Source: Rosistilla ulvae (GTDB lineage Bacteria > Planctomycetota > Planctomycetia > Pirellulales > Pirellulaceae). From it: DNA of 64,000 nt. The DNA lies in contig NZ_CP036261.1 in NCBI RefSeq assembly GCF_007741475.1, positions 248,001 to 312,000 on the forward strand. Direction: 5' to 3'. The position numbers and the translations under genes are program-made. Every line of letters begins with the position of its first letter. Positions within the stretch are counted from its first letter, which is position 1. Below, piece by piece: positions 45,528 through 54,418 of the stretch. Below the pieces are notes generated by a model. It saw only the letters and a program-made list of their open reading frames with translations, did no database searches and had not been told where the DNA came from.

Positions 45528-45926
45528 CGTTTACCTTCGTTCGCACGCGAGATTCCGAACCGTGCGCCTGAGAGACTCGGCACACCTATCACTTCAAACC
45601 GTCATCGTCCGTTGCAAACGTGCAACTTGATCGGATCGTTAAAGTTTGCGCAACTGGACCCGCCAGGGGGGCGAATTCGTAAGCTATGGTTTGTTGCAGC
45701 GGTGAATGGGGAAAAGCTAGCAAGCGTAGATCGATCTTGATGTCGACAGCCCGGCCGGCCTACAAGCGGCGGTCTGAACGATTGATTCGATTGTGCGGCA
45801 AGTATCCTTCGCAGCGGCACAGCACGGCAGGTCGATCCCGAAAACGCTTGAAGCGTTTCGGCGATGATTCATAATGCCGTGAGGGATGCTTTTCCGCAGC
45901 TGGCACACGATATGGAGATGGGTGCG
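45528..45926. other. 399-base divergent intergenic region
   Basis: This lies between the leftward channel operon and a rightward small secreted protein. No frame with a ribosome site or motif was seen, and no RNA gene was recognised. Confidence 0.4.
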
Positions 45927-46274
45927 ATGCGGTTATGGCTGGGACTTGTGATTGCTGTCTTTACCCTTGTTTTGGCGACCGTTTCGTCCGGTTCGGGAGC
46001 GGGGGAGACGCAGGCGAAACCCGAAGCATCGCGGCCAGCCCTGGTGGCTGGAGCTGGAGAATTGCTGGGATTCGTGAATCCTCAAGCAGATAACGGCCAG
46101 CAGATTACAATCGTAAATGCTACTCGCGGCACGATGCTGGTGTATCATATAGACGGACCCACAGGTCAGATTACGCTGAAAAGCAGTCGTCGGCTGACCT
46201 GGGATTTTTCCTTAGACGAATACAACGCCACTGCGCCGCTGCCGACCGAAATCCGGCAGATGGTTGAGCGTTAG
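45927..46274 (+). CDS. small secreted protein of unknown function
   Basis: 115 residues. A strong signal peptide or anchor helix (MRLWLGLVIAVFTLVLATV) is followed by a short beta-rich domain (QQITIVNATRGTMLVYHID, QITLKSSRRLTWDF). No family was recognised. The ATG at 45927 is preferred because GGAG lies nine bases before it. In-frame ATGs at 45918 and 45912 are alternatives. It precedes the HTH-acidic protein by 94 bases on the same strand and may share its transcript. Confidence 0.65.
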   Translation: MRLWLGLVIAVFTLVLATVSSGSGAGETQAKPEASRPALVAGAGELLGFVNPQADNGQQITIVNATRGTMLVYHIDGPTGQITLKSSRRLTWDFSLDEYNATAPLPTEIRQMVER

Positions 46275-46368
46275 GCCGGTCGGTCTGACGCTTGCCAAAG
46301 GGCCGCCAGTGGAACGTGAATCGACATCGCGCTTCTCTCTTCCTTTTCAGACACTGGTTCGGTAGGTC

Positions 46369-48189
46369 ATGGCAAACAAATTCATCCCCCTCGAAGAAGC
46401 CGCACAGCTGTTGGGCGTTCCAACCGAAAAGCTGGTTGAAATGCGTTCAAGTGGAGATGTCCGTGCCTTTAAGGATGGAGCCAGTTGGAAGTTCCCCAAG
46501 GATGAGATCGACCGCCTGTTGGCCGATGGGATCGAAGGCGATTCGGGGATCTACACCGGCTTTGGTATCAGCGACGACGAAGGCTCGGCGATCTTGGTTG
46601 ACGAGCAAGGAGCCGGATCGGGCAGTCGAATCATCGGCGGAAACAGCTCGCCAGCAGACGACGGCGACCTCGAAATCGGCGGTGAACCCGAAGGGCAGGG
46701 GAGCGACGTTGCCCTAGTTGCTCGATCCAACGACGATGCCGGCAGCGACAGCGATGTGCAAATCATCGCCAACGAGCTGAAGATCGACAGCGACGACCTG
46801 GTTACCGACAGCGGAGCGGGGGGCGACGTCCTCGATTCCTTCGAAGAGAGCGCTGCCGAAAAAATAAGCTTGAGCCTAGCCGACGATTCGATGGGCGATC
46901 TGGAATTGGCTACCTCGGGGCATTCTCCCGTCGAGGACGACGAAGTTGATCTGAGTATCGACCTGAGTCTCGCGGGTGACAGTCCTTCCGATGGAGGGGA
47001 CATCGATCTCAGTCTTGCCGACGACGCTGCTAGCGATGGTGGTGATATCGATCTTTCGCTATCGGAACCTGCGACGGGTGAAAGCGATCTAGACCTCACG
47101 TTTGAACAGGACTACGACGACGTGGCCGGATCGGGACAGGGGGACAGCGCCATCCATCCACCCAAGATCTCGCTTGGAGCGGACAGCGATGTCGACGACC
47201 CGTTGGGCGATCTGGGCTTGATGGAAGATAGCGATGACGAAATCGATCTCTCCGATTCACCAGCAATAAAAACTCCCCAACGCAAATCTGGCAACGACGT
47301 CCTCTCCGAACTCGACCTCTTGGGCGTCGACCAAGGCGGCTCGGGCAGCCTGATCAGCGGCGACAGCGAACCTTCGCTGCTGGGCGATCTGGACATGGAA
47401 TCGGCTCTTTCGGATATCTCCGATATCGATGACGCCCTAAACGACGACGATGATCTGGTCATCTCCGGCGACGACGACGACCTGGTTCTCGGCGGTGCGG
47501 GTAGCGACATTTCGGTCGTCGGCGACAGCGGCATCAATTTGATGAGCCCTTCGGACAGCGGCCTGTCGCTGGAAAGCGAACCGTTGGATCTGGCCGGATC
47601 GAGCATTTCGGCGTTGGATCTCGGCGGCGACGGCAGCGGCGTGACTCCCGGTTCGGGACCTGGCAGCAGCGGTCGATCGGCCGGCGGCAGCGGATCGCTT
47701 GTCGATTTTAAAGCGGACGAAGAGTTTCAGCTTTCGCCGTCGGGTATCGGCCTGGAAGCCGACGACGACAGCGCTTCGCAAGTGATCGAAGTCGAAGAAT
47801 CGGACGCCTTTGGTGCCGCGATGGATCTCGGCGATGCGGGCTTTGTCGACCCTAGCACCGGCGATGGCCGCGGTTGGGCCGACCGGAATGAATTGCTAGC
47901 GGACGACGCCGAAGGGATCGACGAAGCCGGTCTCGTGGCCGATGGCGTGGAAGAGGATCTGATCGTCGCCAACGCTCCGGTGCCTCAAGCCGCCGCAGTG
48001 GCTCCTGGATACGAAGTCCCCTTCTCGATCTGGAATGTTTCCGCCTTGGCTGGCATCCTGGTGATGATGAGCGTCGGCGGGATGATGACGACCGATCTGG
48101 TCCGCAATCTCTGGACCTACAGCGAAACGACGAGCCCGATCAGTTCGTTGACCGAAACGATCTTGAGCGCATTGGGCATGAACGGCTAA
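46369..48189 (+). CDS. HTH (excisionase-type) protein with long acidic Ser/Asp/Gly region and C-terminal membrane helix
   Basis: 606 residues. Residues 1-50 (FIPLEEAAQLLGVPTEKLVEM, then DGASWKFPKDEIDRLL) form a MerR/excisionase-type winged helix-turn-helix. About 500 residues follow, dominated by Asp, Ser, Gly, Glu and Leu, with recurring units such as GDIDLSLADDA and DLDLTF. A hydrophobic helix lies near 557-582 (VSALAGILVMMSVGGMM). A DNA-binding head tied to the membrane through a very acidic linker is unusual, although I believe planctomycetes have several such genes. The function is unknown. The head may act as a fold for protein contact rather than DNA. No partner is evident. Confidence 0.8.
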   Translation: MANKFIPLEEAAQLLGVPTEKLVEMRSSGDVRAFKDGASWKFPKDEIDRLLADGIEGDSGIYTGFGISDDEGSAILVDEQGAGSGSRIIGGNSSPADDGDLEIGGEPEGQGSDVALVARSNDDAGSDSDVQIIANELKIDSDDLVTDSGAGGDVLDSFEESAAEKISLSLADDSMGDLELATSGHSPVEDDEVDLSIDLSLAGDSPSDGGDIDLSLADDAASDGGDIDLSLSEPATGESDLDLTFEQDYDDVAGSGQGDSAIHPPKISLGADSDVDDPLGDLGLMEDSDDEIDLSDSPAIKTPQRKSGNDVLSELDLLGVDQGGSGSLISGDSEPSLLGDLDMESALSDISDIDDALNDDDDLVISGDDDDLVLGGAGSDISVVGDSGINLMSPSDSGLSLESEPLDLAGSSISALDLGGDGSGVTPGSGPGSSGRSAGGSGSLVDFKADEEFQLSPSGIGLEADDDSASQVIEVEESDAFGAAMDLGDAGFVDPSTGDGRGWADRNELLADDAEGIDEAGLVADGVEEDLIVANAPVPQAAAVAPGYEVPFSIWNVSALAGILVMMSVGGMMTTDLVRNLWTYSETTSPISSLTETILSALGMNG

Positions 48190-48254
48190 AAGGGGAGTAA
48201 AATCCGCGCGGCTCGCTGCGGATCCCCCCCTGCATTTCCGTTCAGGCTTCTTCG

Positions 48255-48581
48255 ATGAACCCCCAAGCCGCTTTTTTATTGTGCGTCGCGATGCTGTTAC
48301 CGGCATCGACAGGCTGCAGCCTGTTTGGACGCGACAAGGCGGCTCATCTGGAATCGGAATCCGAACGGCTGCTAGCGGATTACCGCTACGAACGCGAGCG
48401 GGCCAATCGCTTGGAACTGCTCAATAACGTCTTGTCGCAGCGCGTCGAGAGCCTTGAGAAACGCTTGGCGATCCACGTCGATGGGGCCGAACCGACACCG
48501 GTCGCCGACCGTCGGCAACCGGTCGACTTTCCCAGCACCGCTCCCGCTGTCGATCCTTGGAAACCGACCCTCCGTCGCTAA
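48255..48581 (+). CDS. small coiled-coil lipoprotein
   Basis: 108 residues. The signal peptide ends in a lipobox-like ASTGC (Cys21). A coiled coil follows at about 32-75 (ESERLLADYRYERERANRL, VLSQRVESLEKRL) and a Pro-rich tail. It is probably a lipid-anchored periplasmic protein. Its last 4 bases overlap the end of the convergent nucleotidyltransferase-HD gene. No function was recognised. Confidence 0.75.
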   Translation: MNPQAAFLLCVAMLLPASTGCSLFGRDKAAHLESESERLLADYRYERERANRLELLNNVLSQRVESLEKRLAIHVDGAEPTPVADRRQPVDFPSTAPAVDPWKPTLRR

Positions 48582-49690
48582 CCAAACATCGTTTCCAGGC
48601 TGCGGATATAGTCGAGCGCATCGCCGACATCATCCACCTGCACTCCCTGCTGGCGTCCCAGCCGATCGGCATCCGAGAGCGTCACTAAGTCATCGTGCCA
48701 AGGATGTTCCACCAACCGGCGACGCGCCCGGGCGCCGAGTGTTCGATCGCGCAACTGGTGAGCCAACATGTGGTGCTCGATCAACCAAGCGGTTCGCGGT
48801 TGGATAAATCCGTCGAGCGCTTCGAGCCCCGCGGCGACATGGTCCTGGGGATCGATCGCCTTGCCAACGTCGTGCAGCAGCGCCGCCAACAGAAAGTCCT
48901 CGTCGTAAGGCATCTCGTCGCGAGCGTGTTCGAAGACTTGCAAGCTGTGATAAAGAGCATCTCCCTCGGGATGATACTTCAGGTTCTGCTTGACGTTCTC
49001 CAGCGGCCACAATAACGACTCGTATAGCTGGAACCGATCGACTTGGCATTCGGCTTCCTCCAACGCATGATCCTGCTGATCGATCCCCTGGCCGTGCTCC
49101 AGTTCGATCAACCGCTGCAACTGCGGCAGGCTGGCCCGCTCGATCGCCTTCCCCGTGATCGAACTCCTGAATCGATGGCCGATCAGGGAGGGATGGTAGA
49201 CCGTCAGTTCGACGGGAAATTCGTCGCGGAGATGGATGTGCGTGAAGACCCGTTCCTCGCCATCCTTGCGAACTCGCTTGCGCTCCATCTGGCAACCGCT
49301 ACCCGTCTCTTCGACGTGCATCAAGATCGACTGCGGATTGCTGGCGAAGACATGGATGTCGATGTCCGATCCATCGCGGACGTGCCCGGTCAGAACGCTG
49401 CCGATCAGATAGGGATGGAACGCCTGCAACTGACGCATCCACCACAGCGCTCGCAGCCGCATCTTGTGCAGCCGTTGGGAATGCCCAACGTCCCCTTCAT
49501 GCAACCGCGCCATCATCTGAACTTGGTCCCGGATCTCCGCATTGCTAGGGAGATCGGCCGGTTTGACCCAAGATTTTTGAACCCGCCGCGCCGCCTTCAG
49601 CTTGGCTCGGTAGTATTCGGATTCTTCGTGATCGTACAGCAGCCGAGCTGCTTCCCAGGCGATTGCATAACGCAATTTGGGTGATGCCAT
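48578..49690 (-). CDS. nucleotidyltransferase-HD domain protein
   Basis: 370 residues. A polymerase-beta-like nucleotidyltransferase motif (GSVLTGHVRDGSDIDIHVF, about 97-115) with the expected Asp pair is followed about 130 residues later by an HD domain: YHSLQVFEHARDE, LLAALLHDVGKAID and EHHML. Bacterial tRNA nucleotidyltransferases and poly(A) polymerases combine related folds. The order and spacing here differ, and the RNA-binding arm of CCA-adding enzymes was not recognised. An HD phosphohydrolase acting on a nucleotide is an alternative. The start ATG at 49690 is well isolated from neighbours. Confidence 0.75.
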   Translation of the reverse strand: MASPKLRYAIAWEAARLLYDHEESEYYRAKLKAARRVQKSWVKPADLPSNAEIRDQVQMMARLHEGDVGHSQRLHKMRLRALWWMRQLQAFHPYLIGSVLTGHVRDGSDIDIHVFASNPQSILMHVEETGSGCQMERKRVRKDGEERVFTHIHLRDEFPVELTVYHPSLIGHRFRSSITGKAIERASLPQLQRLIELEHGQGIDQQDHALEEAECQVDRFQLYESLLWPLENVKQNLKYHPEGDALYHSLQVFEHARDEMPYDEDFLLAALLHDVGKAIDPQDHVAAGLEALDGFIQPRTAWLIEHHMLAHQLRDRTLGARARRRLVEHPWHDDLVTLSDADRLGRQQGVQVDDVGDALDYIRSLETMFG

Positions 49691-49875
49691 TTCGCGAGGC
49701 TCGAACGATGCGAGCCGGAAAGATCGAGTAACGAAAGGTCGTTGATGAAATTTACGCTATAGGATCGCTAACAAAATTGCAAGTCATTGGACAATGGCCA
49801 CTTTCGCCCAATCACCACACGGCAGTGATTGGGCTTTGGATCGCTGTCGCACCATCATGGCTTGACCAACGGCGT

Positions 49876-51279
49876 CTACTTCAGATCCTGCATCAATTCT
49901 AACAGAGTCTCGGTGATGCGGTCCGAGGCGTCCAGTTGAACGCGGTTGGTTCCCATCCAGGTTTCGTAGCCGCCCAGTTTGTGTTGAGCCGGTGTGGGGA
50001 GGTAGCCGTAGCCGCCGTTGGCCAGTTCGATCGTAAAGGCGTCGTCAAAAGGAGCTTTCTGTTTGACGTCCAACCCGATCTGCGTGAAGACTTCAAACGG
50101 GATCGCGGCGATCGTCAGGTCGCCGATTCGCACCGCTTGCAACAGCACATCCCATTGGTCGGGACCTTCCAGCAGTCGCTGGGCGCGGCCGGCGTAGGTT
50201 TTCTGGTGTCGGTGGTACTCTTTGGTTCCCTCGGGCAACGCTTTGATCGATGCAAAATACTCCTGCATCTCGGCGTCTGGTTTGCGGACCTTCAGTGGCA
50301 GGTCGCGGTGAGCAAAGCTCAGTGGCACCCATTCCTGGAATTCGATCTTGGCGTGCGCGTCGATCACCTTGTCGGCCACTTTGTGTGCGACCTCGGTCAT
50401 CTTTTCGTAAGGCTTGTAGGGGCGGCCGCGGTCGCGAAAGTTGATGTTGTTGACATCGCCGCTGGTTCCGTTGGTCAGGATGCCAACAAAAGGTTTGTCG
50501 CTGTCGGAAGCCTTCAGTAGCTCGCCGATCCGCTCCGAGAAGACGCCAAAGTAGTCAGCCGAGACCTCTCCTTTGCCCACGCCGCCGACGTAGTGCAACG
50601 AATAATTGGCCAACAGCGAAATCGGGCGGCCATCGATCGATTGAACGCTGATGAACGAGATCTCCGGATCGACGGGGCCCGCCGGCTTGATCAGGGTCGG
50701 GTGGCCGCTGGGTGGATTCATGCGAACTGTATCGACGCCGCCAAACGGATTGCGACGCTGCTTTTCATCGCCGATGTGCCAGCGGCGGTTGAAGACTTCC
50801 GATGGCTCTTCCCCCGAACCCCAGCCGATCTTGGCGGGTTCGAGATTCTCGATCGCTTCGGCGACTGCTTTGACGACTCCGGCAACCAGAATCGGGCGGT
50901 ACTTTTCCGAAGTCGCTCGCGTTGCGCTGTGCGTGTGTGTTGCGGACATCAGCAGATTTTCACCGGCGATCGCGCCGGCTTGATCGATCTGCTCGCGCGC
51001 TTCGTCCCAGATCTCGCGCGAGATCCCAACGTTGTCGCAGACGACAAAACCGATCCGGTTCTTGCCGTCGTCCAGGATCAAACACTTCGCGTGCAATGGG
51101 TCGTGGATATGTTGAGCGGGGATCGGAGCCCAGCCGCCGACGACCAGTTCGCCAAGCGGAGGCGTGATATCGACCATCGCGGCACCCGCCTGAAACGTCG
51201 GCTTTTCCGCGGCGGTGGCATCGAGGGGAGCGATCGCGGCGGCGATCAACAACAGACAGAACGGGGCACAGCGCAGCAT
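49876..51279 (-). CDS. neutral/alkaline ceramidase-like secreted protein (second copy)
   Basis: 467 residues with a signal peptide (MLRCAPFCLLLIAAAIA to DATA-AEK). The same family landmarks as the gene at 4243-5697 are present: AAMVDITPPLGELVVGGW, LLMSATHTHSAT, NYSLHYVGGVGKG, TNGTSGDVNNINFRDRG and a C-terminal ELANGGYGYLPT. Hydrolase chemistry with a metal is likely, but the natural substrate is unknown. The ATG at 51279 has AAGG about eight bases upstream. The frame extended to 51360 is unsupported. It is a divergent paralogue rather than a recent duplication. Confidence 0.85.
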   Translation of the reverse strand: MLRCAPFCLLLIAAAIAPLDATAAEKPTFQAGAAMVDITPPLGELVVGGWAPIPAQHIHDPLHAKCLILDDGKNRIGFVVCDNVGISREIWDEAREQIDQAGAIAGENLLMSATHTHSATRATSEKYRPILVAGVVKAVAEAIENLEPAKIGWGSGEEPSEVFNRRWHIGDEKQRRNPFGGVDTVRMNPPSGHPTLIKPAGPVDPEISFISVQSIDGRPISLLANYSLHYVGGVGKGEVSADYFGVFSERIGELLKASDSDKPFVGILTNGTSGDVNNINFRDRGRPYKPYEKMTEVAHKVADKVIDAHAKIEFQEWVPLSFAHRDLPLKVRKPDAEMQEYFASIKALPEGTKEYHRHQKTYAGRAQRLLEGPDQWDVLLQAVRIGDLTIAAIPFEVFTQIGLDVKQKAPFDDAFTIELANGGYGYLPTPAQHKLGGYETWMGTNRVQLDASDRITETLLELMQDLK

Positions 51280-51512
51280 GACGGGGACCTTTTCCTTCTT
51301 GAGTGAATTCGTAGGCAGGGACGACAGATCCAACGCGATCACGGTGGGAAGCGGTCCCAAGAAGCGGGAACGCTTGATCGAGGAGGACCCCCGAAAGTAT
51401 AGCAGTCAGCGAGGGGGGATGTCCTCAAGTTGTAAGACAACGCTGGCATGGCAGGCTGGGGCTGCAACCCTACACCCGCCCGAGCGAATCAGGGGAGGGG
51501 CGTAGAACCACC

Positions 51513-51566
51513 AGGAAAGCTGCTCTGTCCCCGGAACACAGGAAAGCTGCTCTGTCCCCGGAACAC
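51513..51566. repeat. 27-bp perfect tandem direct repeat (two copies)
   Basis: The unit AGGAAAGCTGCTCTGTCCCC followed by GGAACAC occurs at 51513-51539 and again at 51540-51566 without change. The string CTGTCCCCGGAAC resembles interspersed repeats I associate with REP-type elements in GC-rich bacteria, but no partner transposase is in the window. Confidence 0.85.
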
Positions 51567-51576
51567 TTCCCAATCC

Positions 51577-51613
51577 AAAAAAGCACTTACTTCTCGCAAA
51601 CCGGTGCTTTTTT
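51577..51613. terminator. A/T-flanked hairpin, possible bidirectional terminator
   Basis: AAAAAAGCAC at 51577-51586 pairs perfectly with GTGCTTTTTT at 51604-51613 (17-base loop). The T-rich and A-rich arms make it terminator-like on both strands, so it could end transcripts from the leftward DUF3800 operon or from rightward read-through. Confidence 0.5.
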
Positions 51614-51877
51614 CGTTTCAGCACACGCGGCAGATTGGGATCGGCGCGTTTCGAGACGTAAAGAATCGTTGCCTGCAGGAGACTTTGCTTGCGTCGCGCT
51701 CAGGCTGTCCCGCAACTCGCGCCGCTCGGCGGGGTGGAAGTACCGCACTATTCGATTTTCTGGTTGATGTTTTCTCTGCAGCGGGCGATAATTCTGTTGG
51801 AATTGACCCGTATGCCGAACAGTCACCCAGTGTGTGCGTTTCCGCAAGGAATAGGCGACGGGTTTTTTTGTGCGCAC

Positions 51878-52516
51878 TCAGGTAGCGTCCGTTGCTGTCG
51901 GCCAAATCCGCACCTCCAATTCGTTGTGCTCGATCAAGCGACGAAACTGCCGTCGGTTCCCGGCGCTGCTGCTGTAGCATCTCGCAACGGCACCGCAAAC
52001 CATGTCGGCCAGTTGGACGAGATTGTTTTTGTGCGAATCATCCGTCTTCACTTTCTTGACCGCATGCCGCTCTCCCGCATTGGCGTGAGTCTTTAAGTAC
52101 TTCTTCAGTTGATTGACGAAGTCGCGATTGCCGCATCGATCCAGCACCACGATCGCGTCGCGTAGATGGGGAGCCATGTTCTCGAACAGCAGCCGAGTCG
52201 AATATTTGTAGCACGATCGACTATCGTGAAACCCTGGCCCCGAAATCAGCGACTTGTCGAGCACAAAGGTCGAGTACAGAAATTCAAACGACTGCACCGC
52301 CTGGAAGAATTGCAACCGGAACGCATCGGGCATTTTGGCAAACTTGAATTCGCGACCAGACGCGCCTGACTTTTGTCGGAATCGGTCAATTGCCTGATCG
52401 CACCGCAGGGCTTCATCCCGGTCGAGAAACAGCACGCCGGTCACAACAAAATATCGCGACGACCCCGCACCGAGCTTCATTCCGGTGTCGCCGGATTCAT
52501 CAAAGAATACAAGCAT
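51878..52516 (-). CDS. DUF3800 domain protein
   Basis: 212 residues. The N-terminus MLVFFDESGDTG is the DUF3800 signature, acidic residues at the end of the first strand. DAIVVLDRCGNRDF and the C-terminal HKNNLVQLADMVCGAVAR are the other landmarks. The family has an RNase-H-like fold and is common in mobile and defence regions, without a proven activity. It begins at the ATG at 52516, with AGGAAGG upstream. The preceding small gene overlaps it by 17 bases, so the set looks like one operon. Confidence 0.85.
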   Translation of the reverse strand: MLVFFDESGDTGMKLGAGSSRYFVVTGVLFLDRDEALRCDQAIDRFRQKSGASGREFKFAKMPDAFRLQFFQAVQSFEFLYSTFVLDKSLISGPGFHDSRSCYKYSTRLLFENMAPHLRDAIVVLDRCGNRDFVNQLKKYLKTHANAGERHAVKKVKTDDSHKNNLVQLADMVCGAVARCYSSSAGNRRQFRRLIEHNELEVRIWPTATDAT

Positions 52517-52742
52517 CCCCCACCCTTCCTGAAAGATGCCAAGCGAACATCCATCCCGCACGCGACTCCGCCCACAACAAACTATTTCCGATACACGATG
52601 CCGAGTCCAGCTTTGGCGAACTCGGATTGGCGATCGGGGCCAGTTTTTGGCGAGCCAGCGAACGACGTTGATTTGACAACCAGGCCGTCACACGCCGGGC
52701 AACAACATCGGCGAGCGTTTCGAGTTCCAATGGAGACAACAT
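52500..52742 (-). CDS. small unknown protein in accessory operon
   Basis: 80 residues. LSPLELETLADVVARRV near the N-terminus is an amphipathic helix, followed by a basic stretch (NQRRSLARQK). No family was recognised. It shares the base of its start with the stop of the upstream gene (TAATG) and overlaps the DUF3800 start by 17 bases. This supports it as a real, translationally coupled gene despite its size. Codon use is unremarkable. Confidence 0.55.
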   Translation of the reverse strand: MLSPLELETLADVVARRVTAWLSNQRRSLARQKLAPIANPSSPKLDSASCIGNSLLWAESRAGWMFAWHLSGRVGDACIL

Positions 52743-53110
52743 TACGCCAGCCTCCAAAGTTGTTTGATGGCAGCGTGATGTTTTGCTGATTCGCTGGTCC
52801 TGTATCCAGCCTTGACGATTTCGCCGTCTCGATGCATCCGGGCAGGGCCCCCCCCCAGCGCCCGCCGATCAAATCCCTCGGGTGTTCGAATTAGCTTAGC
52901 CGCGTCTTCAAATGCAAAGGGGTGTCCGCTGCGAAGCAGACGCAGAAACTCTGATTCGGCTTCTAGGTGAGAATTAGCCACGGGAAGAGTCCTCCCGCGA
53001 TTGGTTCTGCTGGACGCTCGTTTGTTCCAACCAATCCAAGAGCCAGCAGCCAATGCGATCGCTGCTTGCCTGTCGTACATGACAGCCGCTTCGATAGTGA
53101 GTGCGTGCAT
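52742..53110 (-). CDS. unknown protein, possible winged-helix
   Basis: 122 residues. It is preceded by a strong GGAGG five bases before the ATG. The second half (PFAFEDAAKLI, then GGGPARMHRDGEIVKAGYRTS) has the helix-strand-strand feel of a winged-helix DNA-binding domain, but I cannot assign a family. It is the first gene of the set leading to DUF3800. The composition is more mixed than in the flanking housekeeping genes. Confidence 0.6.
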   Translation of the reverse strand: MHALTIEAAVMYDRQAAIALAAGSWIGWNKRASSRTNRGRTLPVANSHLEAESEFLRLLRSGHPFAFEDAAKLIRTPEGFDRRALGGGPARMHRDGEIVKAGYRTSESAKHHAAIKQLWRLA

Positions 53111-53224
53111 GGTTTCCTCCGCATCGCGTAAAGATGCCGGTAATATGTCATGCGTCCGCCGATTTTATTCAGCTAGTGCGAGGTTTAGGGCGGTTTAGGG
53201 TGGGCTGATTAAGGCGGCGCAGCC

Positions 53225-54418
53225 TTAGAAACCGACACCCTGGGTGGCTGGATGCACCTCAGGTAACTCCCGCTTGGTTCTGGTTTGCAGATAGGGCCGC
53301 AAGTTCGACCATCGCCACTCGTTCGCCCGCCCATCGCCTCCGATAACATCGGGCGGTGGAAACTCAGGGTCATCCCGTTTCCAGTTTTCAAGTGTCCCCT
53401 TGCTTCGGCCAACCAACGGGGCCGCCTGCTTCAGGGTGACGTAATCAGGCACACTTTCCTGCGGTCGGGAGTCCAGCTCGTTATGTCCCGAAACGGGCGC
53501 GTCAAATTGCAATTCATCGCACGCCACCGCAGACCAATAAAACGGGCGAGAAATCATTCCCGTTTCGGTTCCGTTCGTTGAATCGAACGTGCTGCCTCGA
53601 CCTCCGACGGAATAGACTTCATGTCGGGTTGTCCACCCAGATTCAGCCCTGCAAACAACGTAGTCGAACCAGACACCAGCCCATTCGTCGGGAGTGTCTT
53701 CGATTACGGTCCGCCCCATCAACTTGGCTGCGGCCCGAGACAGTCCGATAAGCTTCACCCTTGTTTCGTTGTCTTCGTTGTCGTGCGGGTAAGTCACCAG
53801 CCAACCGTTGCTTGTAACTTTTCGATCTATACGATCACCCTCAGAAAATCGGATTGCGATAAATGAGTCGTCATCTCTACGGGCTTGATCCCGAAATGCT
53901 TTCGCCAGTTTGGCCCATGGACCAAGGGCGTCCGGTGGCGTCGGCCAAATGCGACATGCGTGTTCGTACTCAAACGCTAACAGCCCCTCCATATCTAGTA
54001 AATCGCGTTGGGACAGCGAACCAGAAATCGCGGAGTCCAGCTCGACGCCGTCCCCGAATTCGGCAATGCGGGACAGGTACTCCCCGGCCTCGCGGGAGGA
54101 CAGAATGAAGAAATCACCACCAACCAGACCGCAGCAACGTTGCAACAAGCGGCCCGCAGCAGCGACCAACCACCGGTGTAAACTGGATTCAGTTCGTCCG
54201 TCGATGCAAACGGGTGAACCTGTGGCGAAATAATCGCGATTCGTTTCCCGCAGCTTTAAACCGACGTAATAGCCGTGAAGCTCTTGCAAAGCTTCGGCCG
54301 TCGCTTTGGGCTCACGAGTCCAATTGCCGTTAAAGGAGAGAAGATTAAACAAACAACGATGGAGCTCCATTGTCTCGATTTCGATTTCACTGATTCCGTT
54401 GGCATCCAATGGAGACAT
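53225..54418 (-). CDS. unknown protein with C-terminal excisionase-type HTH
   Basis: 397 residues. Most of the protein matches nothing that I recognise. The C-terminal about 65 residues (YVTLKQAAPLVGRSKGTLENW, then EWRWSNLRPYL) form an excisionase/MerR-type helix-turn-helix, which usually binds DNA beside an integrase or plasmid gene. No integrase is nearby. It is separated from the downstream small genes by 114 bases and probably belongs to the same mobile patch. The ATG at 54418 was selected because no longer frame exists. Confidence 0.7.
   Translation of the reverse strand: MSPLDANGISEIEIETMELHRCLFNLLSFNGNWTREPKATAEALQELHGYYVGLKLRETNRDYFATGSPVCIDGRTESSLHRWLVAAAGRLLQRCCGLVGGDFFILSSREAGEYLSRIAEFGDGVELDSAISGSLSQRDLLDMEGLLAFEYEHACRIWPTPPDALGPWAKLAKAFRDQARRDDDSFIAIRFSEGDRIDRKVTSNGWLVTYPHDNEDNETRVKLIGLSRAAAKLMGRTVIEDTPDEWAGVWFDYVVCRAESGWTTRHEVYSVGGRGSTFDSTNGTETGMISRPFYWSAVACDELQFDAPVSGHNELDSRPQESVPDYVTLKQAAPLVGRSKGTLENWKRDDPEFPPPDVIGGDGRANEWRWSNLRPYLQTRTKRELPEVHPATQGVGF

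Larger units (their letters stand above)
51280..51877. other. 598-base intergenic region with tandem repeat and hairpin
   Basis: No gene is supported here. It holds the 27-bp tandem repeat and the A/T-flanked hairpin listed separately, and marks the left edge of a patch of accessory genes. Open frames across it have no start signals or motifs. Confidence 0.5.

Noticed and set aside
51406-51624. Leftward small open frame over the tandem repeat, giving a repeated peptide
   Set aside because: The repeat in the peptide follows from the DNA repeat; no start signal or homology is visible.
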